Below are positions 50,777 through 59,397 of a stretch of DNA of 64,000 nucleotides, one piece after another (the first letter of the stretch is position 1; each line of letters opens with the position of its first letter). The DNA is from Chryseobacterium cucumeris (lineage in GTDB: Bacteria; Bacteroidota; Bacteroidia; Flavobacteriales; Weeksellaceae), in the NCBI RefSeq assembly GCF_016775705.1, contig NZ_CP068760.1:3286001-3350000 (forward strand). Reading direction: 5' to 3'. The notes under the pieces are model-generated. The model had not been told where the DNA came from. It worked only from the letters and a program-made list of their open reading frames with translations, and searched no databases. Both the position numbers and the translations under genes were made by a program.

Positions 50777-53353
50777 ATGAAAATAAATCAATTACTAAAT
50801 AATATTTTTTCTTTCCTTATAGGATTGGGCATATTAATTATACTTACACCTTTCATAGAGGGTTTTTTAGATAAATCAATTGATAGCTTTAAATTTGATA
50901 AAATAAATGAGTCAGTTCTGTTAGACGTTATATTGTTATTAGCTTTATGTTTATATACATCGATTTGTGTTAGTAAATGGAAAGAGCATGTGCCTAATAA
51001 TATAACAACATATTTTTTTCTTTCGATAATCATATTTTATACTTATGAAAGATATTTTAATGAACATTATGATTTTCTAAATTTCAAAATACATAATTCG
51101 TTATTCTATTTTGATATTATTTTTCCAATTGTTATATTATATCTAGGAAATTATTTGAAGTTTTTTGCAGAAGAATTCTTTAGTATAAAAAAGAATATAC
51201 TTTACGAAGATTCTCCAATTAAAGATGAAAAAGACAATGAATTAGGGCCAGGATTTTCCAAAACAGTAAAAAAGATTGAAACTATAGTTAATGAAAATAA
51301 CTTTGTGACTTCCTATACTATTGGAATTAATAGTGAATGGGGTGGAGGAAAATCTACTGTTTTAGCAATGTTAAAAAAAAGATTTGAAGATAATCAAAAT
51401 GTAGCTATTATAGATTTTAATCCATGGATGGGATTTGATGAAAAAGTATTTGTAAAAGATTTTTTTAATTCACTTTCAGAAGCATTAACAGAAAATAATA
51501 TCTCATCTGATATATCTCATTATTCAGAGGAGTTAATTAATGTCACAGATAATTCTCTTTTAAAATCAATAAAAGCTATTTTTTTTAGAGAAAAATCTTT
51601 AGAAAATCATTTTAATAATATTAATGAGAAAATAAAATTATTAAATAAAAAATTAATTATTGTTGTTGATGATATAGACAGGTTAGATAAGGAGGAAGTA
51701 TTTCAACTATTAAAATTAATACGAAATACAGCAAACTTTTCTAATACATTTTTTATTGTGGCATATGATAGAGAGTATATAATAAGTAGTATAAGTGGTG
51801 TAAATGAATATTTAGCTGTTAACTATTTAGATAAAATAATCAATACGGAACTTACATTGCCATATTATGATAGAAATATTCTTAAAGAAATTTTTAAAAA
51901 TAAACTTATTGAGAAAATAGGTGAAGAATATAGAATTAGAGTGACTTACGCTTTAGATATGGGAATGGGATATTCTCAAACTTTCGATAATAATGAGAAT
52001 ATATTAAATGACTTTACTATTTGGATTTCTAATATTCGACAAATAAAAAAAATGATTAATTCTATTTATATTAATTTCAATGGCTTTTTTAATGAAATCA
52101 ATTTTACAGATTTAATTTATTTAGAATTATTGAAATTGCATCATCCTTATTTATATAAATCAATCTATAATAAAAAAGATATAATATTCAGGGAGACAAA
52201 AGGGAAACTCTATCTTGAAAAGATTAACAAAGATCCGGAAGAAGGTATGGATAATACAGTATTTGGTAGGATTTTAAAAGATTACTGTAATGGTCGTAAA
52301 ATAGGAGATAATGATAAAGAGTCAATTTATTCAATCTTTACTAATTTATTTTCAATTTATAAAAATAATATGATGATAAATCTAGATAGAGGAAATGATT
52401 TAGATGAAAAGCTTTCCATTTCATATTCTTCTAAATTTGAAAGATACTTTGCTCAATATATATTTCGAGGAAATATTTCCGAGAATGACTTTAACGTTTT
52501 ATTAAATATTGGAGAAAACGAAAGAAGAAAAATGGTTATAGATTTAATAGATAATGGTAAAGAAAAGGATCTTAAATTTAGATTTTTAACAGATTTCTCA
52601 TATAAAAATAAACAAGAATTCGAAAATACAATTAAAACTATTTTACAGTTAGTAAATACAAACTCACGAATTAATCCAGAATATAAAATTGGATATGAAG
52701 AAAGGAAATTTAAATATAAGATTCAAGAATATTCAGGAAATGAAAAATTTGTAAATTTATATGAATCAAAAGAAGAGCTCAAACAATTTATTAATGGAGT
52801 TTTTTTAGAGGCTGAATATCCTTATTTATTTGAATCATCAGTATTAAGGGATATTAATTTAAATCTTTATAAAGGTAGTACAATATTCTCATTAAATAAT
52901 AAAGAAATTAATATTCTTCTAAAAAGCTATTTTATGACATATTTATATTTTACTGAATATTTTGATTCTAATTTTTTCCATTTACTTATAAATTGTAAAA
53001 AAATTATGTATTCAGGTAATCGGTCAAAATATAATCGAAAAATAAGATTAGATAATGATATTAAGGACATTATAATTGAGAAATTAGAAGATGATAATAA
53101 TTCTTTGTTTTATATGAAATCTCTTATAGATTACGAATATGATAACATTGTAGGTATAAGAAAAGAATCTATAATAGAAATATTTGATTCAATGGAAAAT
53201 TTTGAAAAATTAATTTTAATGAAAATTGATGAAAATGCTTTAGATGCTAAAAAAGAATTTAAATATTTTTATTATAATGTGAGAGCTTATAATTGGAAAG
53301 CTATTAATTATGATTTTAAGTTTTTCGATTTTTCTGAAGGATATGTACTATGA
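50777..53353 (+). CDS. Membrane-anchored KAP-family P-loop ATPase, solitary, candidate defence gene
   Basis: 858 residues. Four hydrophobic helices lie at about 7-28, 50-66, 77-92 and 110-130, so the N-terminus is membrane-bound. The ATPase follows: Walker A ends in W-G-G-G-K-S (Lys192), Walker B is I-I-V-V-D-D-I-D-R (Asp298/299) with the D-D-h-D-R signature of KAP NTPases. The 450 C-terminal residues are charged, Asn/Lys/Ile-rich and match nothing I know; this is the likely sensor or effector. The gene is far more AT-rich than its neighbours, has its own promoter and stands between a finished operon and topB, the picture of a late insertion. It is only distantly like QatA and has no partner genes. 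Known KAP proteins include phage-exclusion factors, so a defence role is plausible but unproven. Confidence 0.8.
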   Translation: MKINQLLNNIFSFLIGLGILIILTPFIEGFLDKSIDSFKFDKINESVLLDVILLLALCLYTSICVSKWKEHVPNNITTYFFLSIIIFYTYERYFNEHYDFLNFKIHNSLFYFDIIFPIVILYLGNYLKFFAEEFFSIKKNILYEDSPIKDEKDNELGPGFSKTVKKIETIVNENNFVTSYTIGINSEWGGGKSTVLAMLKKRFEDNQNVAIIDFNPWMGFDEKVFVKDFFNSLSEALTENNISSDISHYSEELINVTDNSLLKSIKAIFFREKSLENHFNNINEKIKLLNKKLIIVVDDIDRLDKEEVFQLLKLIRNTANFSNTFFIVAYDREYIISSISGVNEYLAVNYLDKIINTELTLPYYDRNILKEIFKNKLIEKIGEEYRIRVTYALDMGMGYSQTFDNNENILNDFTIWISNIRQIKKMINSIYINFNGFFNEINFTDLIYLELLKLHHPYLYKSIYNKKDIIFRETKGKLYLEKINKDPEEGMDNTVFGRILKDYCNGRKIGDNDKESIYSIFTNLFSIYKNNMMINLDRGNDLDEKLSISYSSKFERYFAQYIFRGNISENDFNVLLNIGENERRKMVIDLIDNGKEKDLKFRFLTDFSYKNKQEFENTIKTILQLVNTNSRINPEYKIGYEERKFKYKIQEYSGNEKFVNLYESKEELKQFINGVFLEAEYPYLFESSVLRDINLNLYKGSTIFSLNNKEINILLKSYFMTYLYFTEYFDSNFFHLLINCKKIMYSGNRSKYNRKIRLDNDIKDIIIEKLEDDNNSLFYMKSLIDYEYDNIVGIRKESIIEIFDSMENFEKLILMKIDENALDAKKEFKYFYYNVRAYNWKAINYDFKFFDFSEGYVL

Positions 53354-53475
53354 TTTTTTGTGTAATTTGTATAAATCGATATTATTTTTAGAGGTTACAA
53401 TTTATATTTCAATAGTAACTTTTCTCAAGTCAAAAAAAATCCCGATTTTTGCACTCCTTCAATAAACCCGAGTTC

Positions 53476-55602
53476 ATGAAATTATGTATTGCCGAGAAAC
53501 CCAGTGTTGCAAGAGATATCGCCAAAGTATTGGGCGCTACCACGCCTAAACAAGGCTATATGGAAGGAAACGGCTATTGCGTAACATGGACGTTCGGACA
53601 CCTTTGTACTTTAAAAGAACCTCACGACTACGGTCCGCAGTTCAAATCCTGGAACCTTTTTTCACTGCCGATTATTCCCAGCAGCTTTGGAATCAAGCTG
53701 ATCCCGAATAAAGGTGTTGAAAATCAGTTTAAAATCATTGAAAGATTGGTCGAAGAATGTGATGAGGTCATTAACTGTGGGGATGCCGGGCAGGAGGGAG
53801 AACTCATTCAGCGTTGGGTATTGCAGAAAGCAAAGTGCAACAAACCGGTTCAGCGTTTATGGATTTCTTCACTAACGGAAGATGCTATTAAAGAAGGATT
53901 TGCAAGCTTAAAACCTGCAGAGGATTATAAAAATCTGTATCTGGCCGGAAATGCCAGAGCCATAGGAGATTGGTTGTTAGGGATTAATGCAACTAGACTT
54001 TTTACGAAAAAATTTGGGGGAAATAAAGCAGTTCTTTCCATTGGAAGAGTGCAAACTCCTACATTGGCGATGCTTGTGCAGCGTCAGAAAGAAATCGATG
54101 CCTTTACCACAGAAGAATATTGGGAACTGAAAACCAAATACCGTGACGTGATTTTCAATGCGGCCATTGACCGTTTAAAAACATTGGAACGTGCTGAGAA
54201 AGGACTGGAATACCTTAAAGTCAATCCATTTGAGATCGTTTCTTTCGAAATTAAAGAAGGAAAAGAAAAAAATCCACGACTTTTCGATTTGACCGGACTT
54301 CAGGTGGAAGCCAATAAAAAATATGGTTATTCGGCGGAAAATACGTTGAATTATGTGCAAAGTCTTTACGAAAAGAAGCACGTAACTTATCCCCGTGTTG
54401 ATACCACCTACTTATCAGACAGTTTATATCCGAAAATTGCAGGAATTCTTCAGAAAATGTATCCGTATCAGGATCTGATTGCTCCGTTGCTGGAAGCTCC
54501 GATTCCAAAATCAAAGGCGGTTTTCGACGATACAAAAGTAACCGATCACCATGCGATCATTCCTACGGAAATTCCGCCTTCTCAGAATCTGAGCAGGGAA
54601 GAAAAACTGATTTATGATCTGATTGCAAAACGTTTTATAGCAGTATTCTATCCGGAATGTAAAATTTCCAATACTTTGGTAGAAGGAAAAGTAGGAACCA
54701 TTCCTTTCAAAACCAGCGGAAGACAGGTTCTTGAAGCAGGATGGCGAGCAGTTTACGCCAAAGAACCTAAAGAAGAAACCACCGATAAGGAAAAAGAAAA
54801 GGAGGAAGAACAAACCATCCCTGAATTTACTGTAGGAGAAACCGGACCCCACGATCCGATGATCCACCAGGGGAAAACGACGCCTCCAAAACCTTACACC
54901 GAAGCAACACTGCTGAGAGCGATGGAAACTGCCGGAAAACAGGTTGAAGATGAAGAATTGCGTGAAATGCTGAAAAACAACGGGATCGGAAGACCATCCA
55001 CGCGTGCCAACATCATCGAAACCCTTTTCAAAAGAAAATACATCGAGAAGAAAAGAAAAAATCTGATCGCTACCCAAACCGGAATCCAGCTGATCGATAC
55101 CATTGAAGATGAGCTGTTAAAAAGCCCGGAACTGACCGGAGAATGGGAATCCAAACTTCGTAAAATTGAAAAAGGAGAGTATGAAGCTAATCTTTTCAAA
55201 GAAGAACTGATTCAGATGGTGACAGAACTTACGGAGAAAGTGGTGTATGGAAAAGGAAAAGTGATTACCCTTCAGGAAGAAGAAAAAGAAGAAGTAAAAG
55301 AGAAGAAAAAAAGAGAACCTGCACAGAAAAAAGAACTGCAGTCCTGGGAAGAAACGAAATGCCCAAAATGCAAAGAACATAACCTGATCAAAGGAAAAAC
55401 CGCTGTAGGCTGCTCCGATTTCAAAAACTGCGGTTTTAAAATTACGTTCGAAATCTTCGGCAAGAAACTATCCGACAAACAACTTTTAGATTTGGTATTA
55501 AAAGGAAAAACTTCAAAATTAAAAGGCTTCTCTACCCACCCGGAAGCAATCACAGAAGGTGTTTTGACTTTAAGTGATGATTTCCAGGTACAATTGAGCT
55601 AA
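53476..55602 (+). CDS. topB: DNA topoisomerase III
   Basis: 708 residues from the ATG at 53476 (an upstream ATG at 53449 adds nine unlikely residues). TOPRIM domain at the start (K-L-C-I-A-E-K-P-S-V-A-R-D-I-A), G-D-A-G-Q-E-G-E at about 103 (acidic metal site), and the catalytic Tyr305 in V-T-Y-P-R-V-D-T. A Cys-rich zinc element is at the C-terminus (C-P-K-C ... G-C-S-D-F-K-N-C-G). Relaxes and decatenates single-strand-bearing DNA; works with RecQ in other bacteria. Also common on mobile elements of Bacteroidetes, but this one looks like the chromosomal copy. Confidence 0.93.
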   Translation: MKLCIAEKPSVARDIAKVLGATTPKQGYMEGNGYCVTWTFGHLCTLKEPHDYGPQFKSWNLFSLPIIPSSFGIKLIPNKGVENQFKIIERLVEECDEVINCGDAGQEGELIQRWVLQKAKCNKPVQRLWISSLTEDAIKEGFASLKPAEDYKNLYLAGNARAIGDWLLGINATRLFTKKFGGNKAVLSIGRVQTPTLAMLVQRQKEIDAFTTEEYWELKTKYRDVIFNAAIDRLKTLERAEKGLEYLKVNPFEIVSFEIKEGKEKNPRLFDLTGLQVEANKKYGYSAENTLNYVQSLYEKKHVTYPRVDTTYLSDSLYPKIAGILQKMYPYQDLIAPLLEAPIPKSKAVFDDTKVTDHHAIIPTEIPPSQNLSREEKLIYDLIAKRFIAVFYPECKISNTLVEGKVGTIPFKTSGRQVLEAGWRAVYAKEPKEETTDKEKEKEEEQTIPEFTVGETGPHDPMIHQGKTTPPKPYTEATLLRAMETAGKQVEDEELREMLKNNGIGRPSTRANIIETLFKRKYIEKKRKNLIATQTGIQLIDTIEDELLKSPELTGEWESKLRKIEKGEYEANLFKEELIQMVTELTEKVVYGKGKVITLQEEEKEEVKEKKKREPAQKKELQSWEETKCPKCKEHNLIKGKTAVGCSDFKNCGFKITFEIFGKKLSDKQLLDLVLKGKTSKLKGFSTHPEAITEGVLTLSDDFQVQLS

Positions 55603-55668
55603 TCAATAGTATACTTAATCTAAATTATCAGCTACCATTTGGAAAGAATAAACTAACTGGAATTATCA

Positions 55669-55696
55669 GGTGGAGAATACGGATTCGAACCCGTGA
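55669..55696 (-). other. tRNA-like 3' fragment
   Basis: On the minus strand the bases read CACGGGTTCGAATCCGT then ATTCTCCACC: a T-loop core GTTCGAATC, a T-stem with one base missing, and an acceptor end with CCACC. Only 28 bases are tRNA-like and no D or anticodon arm lies upstream, so it is a remnant, as left by an integrase at a tRNA 3' end. A tmRNA 3' end is an alternative. Confidence 0.5.
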
Positions 55697-55776
55697 TTTT
55701 TCAATACCTGATTAAGCGTATCGGTTATTTTATATCGGGATTCCTGCACTTTTCTAGATATCATTCAGCAATAACC

Positions 55777-55927
55777 ATTTTATCGGAGATAAAATCTTAG
55801 CGCCTTAAAAATATTTAGTATGGAAAGAACTTGTGTCTTTGCGTTTTCCAACCCATCTAGATTCCTATGGAATGACTAGGTGTACGGATAAACTAAGCGT
55901 TGTATTTGTTATTCCACAGGAATCCAA
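55777..55927. repeat. Composite dispersed element, copy d
   Basis: Hairpin ATTTTATCGGAGATAAAAT at 55777-55795, middle block with GCGCCTTAAAAATATTTAG and TTTGCGTTTTCCAACCC, then the 67-nt inverted repeat from 55858 (AGATTCCTATGGAATGA to ATTCCACAGGAATCC). Confidence 0.7.
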
Positions 55928-55976
55928 TCTTATTCTTTTCTGCACAATCACAAGCCTTATCCTAGATATCAATACT

Positions 55977-56053
55977 CCAACTGAATATGTAAAAATTCCC
56001 ATCTTCCCGAGGGTGGCAAAAATTCAAAGAATTTTTGACGGACTGGTGTTACA
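55977..56053. repeat. Third dispersed repeat, copy 2
   Basis: TCCAACTGAA, GAGGGTGGCAAAAATTCAA and TTGACGGACTGGTGTTAC correspond to 47729-47812. Confidence 0.6.
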
Positions 56054-56073
56054 GTTTCTCGAATAACCTGTCA

Positions 56074-56565
56074 TCATGAAATGCCAACATTCTCCCTTTT
56101 CTGTTTGATAAACTGAAAAACAGATCCAACAATAAAAAGCAGAAGAATAACAAGAAGAGTCTGCCCGATGATGGGATCTTTGATATCTTTAGCCAAAGGA
56201 TGTCCAATCGGAACCCGTGTGAAAGTCTCATTGATAGTAGGAACTAATGAAAGAAAAAAGCTGAATGACAACAGGAAATTCTCAAAATACCGGGCTTTCT
56301 TACTTTCTTTTTTATTGGAAAAAAGAAAATAGGCCACAGTGATCAAAACAAGGATAAATAATGAGAACACATGTCCTGCATTAAAACCTCCGTTTTTGGA
56401 GATACCTAATGCTGTAAGTGAAGTGACGGCCGTCGCATAAAAATAGACTTTTCCTGACGGCTTAGCCAGATTGATTTTACCATATCTGATAAATCCTATC
56501 ACTGCGCCAACAACAGCTGTTACGCCAATAATAGTGTGAAAAATTCCTAAACCTGATAGATTCAT
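56074..56565 (-). CDS. DUF2306-like membrane protein
   Basis: 163 residues with four or five hydrophobic helices: about 5-24, 40-57 (Y-A-T-A-V-T-S-L-T-A-L-G), 63-83 (H-V-F-S-L-F-I-L-V-L-I), 96-112 and 138-156. The layout, with small polar loops containing F-N-A-G-H, resembles the DUF2306 family, but I am not certain. Convergent-side neighbours are dispersed repeats; 190 bases upstream on the same strand lies an AraC-type regulator, which may control it. Function unknown. Confidence 0.6.
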   Translation of the reverse strand: MNLSGLGIFHTIIGVTAVVGAVIGFIRYGKINLAKPSGKVYFYATAVTSLTALGISKNGGFNAGHVFSLFILVLITVAYFLFSNKKESKKARYFENFLLSFSFFLSLVPTINETFTRVPIGHPLAKDIKDPIIGQTLLVILLLFIVGSVFQFIKQKRENVGIS

Positions 56566-56758
56566 ATTGATTGTATTTTAAAATTGATACTTATAAGCTG
56601 CAGGTATATTACTGTTCCCTGTAACTGACGGTACAAATTTGCGATAGAAATACAGAAATGATTTTGTGATTTAGTTCAAGAATTTGGGATTTTGGTTCAA
56701 AAAAGAACTCCTTATCAAAACAGGAAATACATTTATAATCTTTAAAAAGGTACGATTA

Positions 56759-57610
56759 TCATCCTTTCCGTTCCTGGCGGTAATTGGAGGGCGTTATATG
56801 AAATTTATCGCTGAAGTTTTTGGTAAAAGTGGCCAGATCGTTGAATCCGCATTCGAATGCGATATCGGTAATGCGTTCGTCGGATATTAAAAGTAATTCG
56901 GCGGCTTTTTCCAGTTTTTTGGTTCTTATATAATTGGCGGGGGTATCATTGTAAAGTTTTGCAAATTCTCTTTTGAAAGATGATACACTTAAATTGCTTT
57001 GCTCAGCAAGCTGTTCGATTGTTAGCTGTGAAAATAAATTCGCTTCAATGATTTGCTTAAAAGAATAAGTGGTGGGAGAGAAAAGCTGTGACAGGATCAG
57101 CTGAACGGCCTTAGCATTCTGTGACTGAGCCAACAGCAAAATGATTTCCTTGAGTTTTAGAACCAATATATCTTCATTAACGAGGGAAGGGTTTTCAAAA
57201 TAAAAAAGCAGCCCTTCTACATACTTCTGAATCAGAAAGTCATTGTTTATTTTCTCATTGGATTTATTCGAAACGATATCGGAAGGTTTTTGCAGTAATA
57301 AAGGCAATTCTCTGTCATAGATTTTTTTCAGGATGTCAGGATAGAACGTAACGATCACAATCTCACAATGATCTTCTGACGCTGAGTTCTGAATATGTTT
57401 TCCGGAGCTGATACAGTTCAGAAAAAGAGAATAATTTGCAGAAACATCAAACTCCTGTTCCTCTGTTTTGTACTGAAACTCACCTTTAAGCACATACAGA
57501 AAGCAGGCTTGCTCCGAAACCGGAAAATCATACCTGAAGGACCCTGATATATCAATTTTCTGTATCAGGGTTTTCCCAAATAATTCGTGTTTTTTGTAAT
57601 CATTCAGCAT
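56759..57610 (-). CDS. AraC-family transcriptional regulator
   Basis: 283 residues. N-terminal half is a cupin-like sensor domain (F-P-V-S-E-Q-A-C-F-L-Y-V-L-K-G-E-F). The C-terminal 100 residues are the double helix-turn-helix: I-E-Q-L-A-E-Q-S-N-L-S-V-S-S-F-K-R-E-F and I-T-D-I-A-F-E-C-G-F-N-D-L-A-T-F-T-K-N-F. Co-directed with the downstream membrane protein gene, a likely target. Inducer unknown. Confidence 0.92.
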   Translation of the reverse strand: MLNDYKKHELFGKTLIQKIDISGSFRYDFPVSEQACFLYVLKGEFQYKTEEQEFDVSANYSLFLNCISSGKHIQNSASEDHCEIVIVTFYPDILKKIYDRELPLLLQKPSDIVSNKSNEKINNDFLIQKYVEGLLFYFENPSLVNEDILVLKLKEIILLLAQSQNAKAVQLILSQLFSPTTYSFKQIIEANLFSQLTIEQLAEQSNLSVSSFKREFAKLYNDTPANYIRTKKLEKAAELLLISDERITDIAFECGFNDLATFTKNFSDKFHITPSNYRQERKG

Positions 57611-57686
57611 AATGGAGTACGTGAGTTTTTGAATTCAATAATAGGAAAGTTAAATAAATTTTTTTGTAAATGTAAAGCAATACTAT

Positions 57687-57841
57687 ATTTTATCGGAGAT
57701 AAAATCTTAACGCCTCAAAAACAGATAGTTTGGCGACAATTGGCGACTTTGCGTTTTCCAACCCGTCTATCCAGAGATTCTTACGAAATGACATTATGTA
57801 CGAATAAACTAAACGTCGTAAATTTCATTCCGAAGAAATCC
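57687..57841. repeat. Composite dispersed element, copy e
   Basis: Hairpin ATTTTATCGGAGATAAAAT at 57687-57705, block ACGCCTCAAAAACAGATAG and TTTGCGTTTTCCAACCC, inverted repeat from 57775 (AGATTCTTACGAAATGAC to TCATTCCGAAGAAATCC). It ends just before two truncated genes. Confidence 0.7.
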
Positions 57842-57869
57842 GGCCTTACACTTTTTTTGACAGGTGGTT

Positions 57870-57968
57870 TTACCGGAATAACTTCTCATACCAGCCATCC
57901 ACATCGCTTTTAATCTCCTCATGATGCTTACATAAAATCATAGCCAGCTCCAGCTCAGATCTCTCAGA
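57870..57968 (-). pseudogene. Possible 3' stump of an unknown gene
   Basis: The last 30 residues of a minus-strand frame ([28 protein letters not shown], then stop) look like a real protein end, while upstream the frame is antisense to the GMC stump. No family recognised. It may be a coincidence. Confidence 0.25.
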
Positions 57969-58334
57969 TTGATAAGGATTCTTTCTGAAGAATCCGATCT
58001 GGAAGCCCTTTATCAATGCGTTGAAATATGCCGTGAAATGGGAAAAACAAAAGAGGAAGTGATAGATCATATCAAAAAATCATGTTCCACCTATCATCAT
58101 ATGACCGGAACCTGTAAAATGGGAGTCGACAGCCTTTCTGTAGTAGATCCGAGACTGAAAGTATACGGAATAAAAGGATTAAGGGTAGCTGACGCATCCA
58201 TCATGCCGGATGTGGTTTCCGGAAATACCAACGCACCTACCATTATGATTGGTGAAAAAGCAGCCGATATGATCAGAGAAGATCATCATATGAAAGCGTC
58301 AGGTTCATCCGAAAAGTTATCGTTTGTTGTGTAA
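57936..58334 (+). pseudogene. C-terminal stump of a GMC oxidoreductase
   Basis: The frame from about 57969 (no ATG; TTG at 57969) gives about 120 residues matching the end of GMC flavoprotein oxidoreductases: [12 protein letters not shown] with the catalytic His region, [23 protein letters not shown] and [20 protein letters not shown] complete enzyme has about 550 residues, so the FAD-binding N-terminal three quarters are gone. The break lies about 100 bases after a dispersed element. The gene's own terminator is still present at 58358. Confidence 0.85.
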
Positions 58335-58357
58335 GAAGGGTATAAAACCTTGAAAAG

Positions 58358-58388
58358 AAGCCGTTTCATGTTTATGGAGCGGCTTTTT
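58358..58388 (+). terminator. Intrinsic terminator of the GMC remnant
   Basis: Stem AAGCCG / CGGCTT with a 16-nt loop, then T run. Confidence 0.6.
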
Positions 58389-58433
58389 AATGAAAAATTG
58401 AAAGATCATTGAGATCAAAAACTTTATAGCGCT

Positions 58434-58441
58434 TACCTTTG
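58434..58441 (+). promoter_or_regulatory. -7 box of the thioesterase gene
   Basis: TACCTTTG, matching TAnnTTTG, 16 bases before the ATG at 58457. Confidence 0.55.
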
Positions 58442-58456
58442 TTTAAAATAAAATTC

Positions 58457-58879
58457 ATGACACCAGAAAAAAAGAAACTCATTACAGACAGCTTCAGCCG
58501 CTCGGAAACCTTGAAATTCTATAAAGCAGAACTGCTGGTAGTAGAAACTGATTTTATATCGATGAAGATCCCTAAGATGGAAATGATGACCCGAAAAGCA
58601 GGAATGTTCAATGGCGCAATGATCGCCTCTCTGGTGGATGTTTCATCAGGATATGCCGCTGTGAGCCACTATCCGGAAGATTGTTATGTAGTGACCGTTG
58701 AATTGAAAGTGAACTACCTTCGTCCGGCAATGGGTGATGCTTTGATTTCAAAATCCTATGTCATTAAAGGGGGTGGAAAAATTGTTGTGGTGAGAACGGA
58801 AATCTATGTCCAGACCGAAGGTTCTGCTTCTGAAAGTCATGTGGCGACCTCATTAGTTACCATGATGAAAATAAAATAA
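58457..58879 (+). CDS. PaaI/hotdog-fold thioesterase
   Basis: 140 residues from the ATG at 58457 (the frame is open slightly further up, across the promoter box). Hotdog fold of the PaaI group: M-F-N-G-A-M-I-A-S-L-V-D-V-S-S-G-Y-A-A at about 45-65 holds the Asn/Asp catalytic region, then V-E-L-K-V-N-Y-L-R-P and the final strand V-V-V-R-T-E-I-Y-V-Q. Hydrolyses acyl-CoA thioesters; substrate unknown. Single gene. Confidence 0.88.
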   Translation: MTPEKKKLITDSFSRSETLKFYKAELLVVETDFISMKIPKMEMMTRKAGMFNGAMIASLVDVSSGYAAVSHYPEDCYVVTVELKVNYLRPAMGDALISKSYVIKGGGKIVVVRTEIYVQTEGSASESHVATSLVTMMKIK

Positions 58880-58996
58880 GAATTTAAAGGGAATAAAAGC
58901 TGGAATATTCCTTCAATAAAGGGTTTCAAAGCATTTTTTTTCCGGAATGGAATGGCTTTTGCTCAACAAACCCCATAAACATTAAAAAATATCACA

Positions 58997-59341
58997 ATGA
59001 ACTTAATTATCCGACTTTTTATTACAGCAATTGTTGCTTATCTTTTAACTAAAATTTTACCGGGAGTGCAGTTTGAAGGATTTTCTTCAGCCATCATCTT
59101 TGCGATTGTACTTGGGGTTCTTAACATATTTGTAAAGCCAATTTTAAGTCTGTTTGGCCTTCCGCTGACTATTCTTACCTTAGGATTCTTTGCGCTGGTA
59201 ATTAATGCCGCAATAGTCCTGATTGCAGACTATTTCATAGACAGTATGGTTGTAGATGGGTTCTGGTGGGCATTTATCTTCAGTATATTATTATCAATCG
59301 TAACTTCTCTGGCGAATTCAATGTTCTCAGATGGAGATTAA
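58997..59341 (+). CDS. Phage-holin-family (PF04020/YvlD-like) membrane protein
   Basis: 114 residues, four hydrophobic helices. L-P-G-V-Q-F-E-G-F, G-V-L-N-I-F-V-K-P-I-L and L-P-L-T-I-L-T-L-G-F-F are the conserved blocks of the YvlD/PF04020 family. Despite the family nickname it is a host envelope protein, not evidence of a phage. Ends at a bidirectional terminator. Confidence 0.88.
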   Translation: MNLIIRLFITAIVAYLLTKILPGVQFEGFSSAIIFAIVLGVLNIFVKPILSLFGLPLTILTLGFFALVINAAIVLIADYFIDSMVVDGFWWAFIFSILLSIVTSLANSMFSDGD

Positions 59342-59363
59342 TTAAAATCATAAAGATCAAAAA

Positions 59364-59397
59364 AGAAATCCGCTCAACGAGCGGATTTCTTTATTTT
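59364..59397. terminator. Bidirectional terminator between convergent genes
   Basis: Stem AGAAATCCGCT / AGCGGATTTCT with a 5-nt loop and T/A tracts on both sides; its right edge reaches the stop of the T9SS gene. Confidence 0.8.

Noticed and set aside
55833-57913. Two short plus-strand frames (55833-56066 and 57587-57913) with similar peptides
   Set aside because: Their likeness comes from the dispersed repeat copies d and e that they cross, not from a shared gene; no start signal or codon pattern supports them.
58997-59341. A phage remnant, suggested by the holin-family name
   Set aside because: PF04020 proteins are ordinary envelope proteins; there are no other phage genes nearby.
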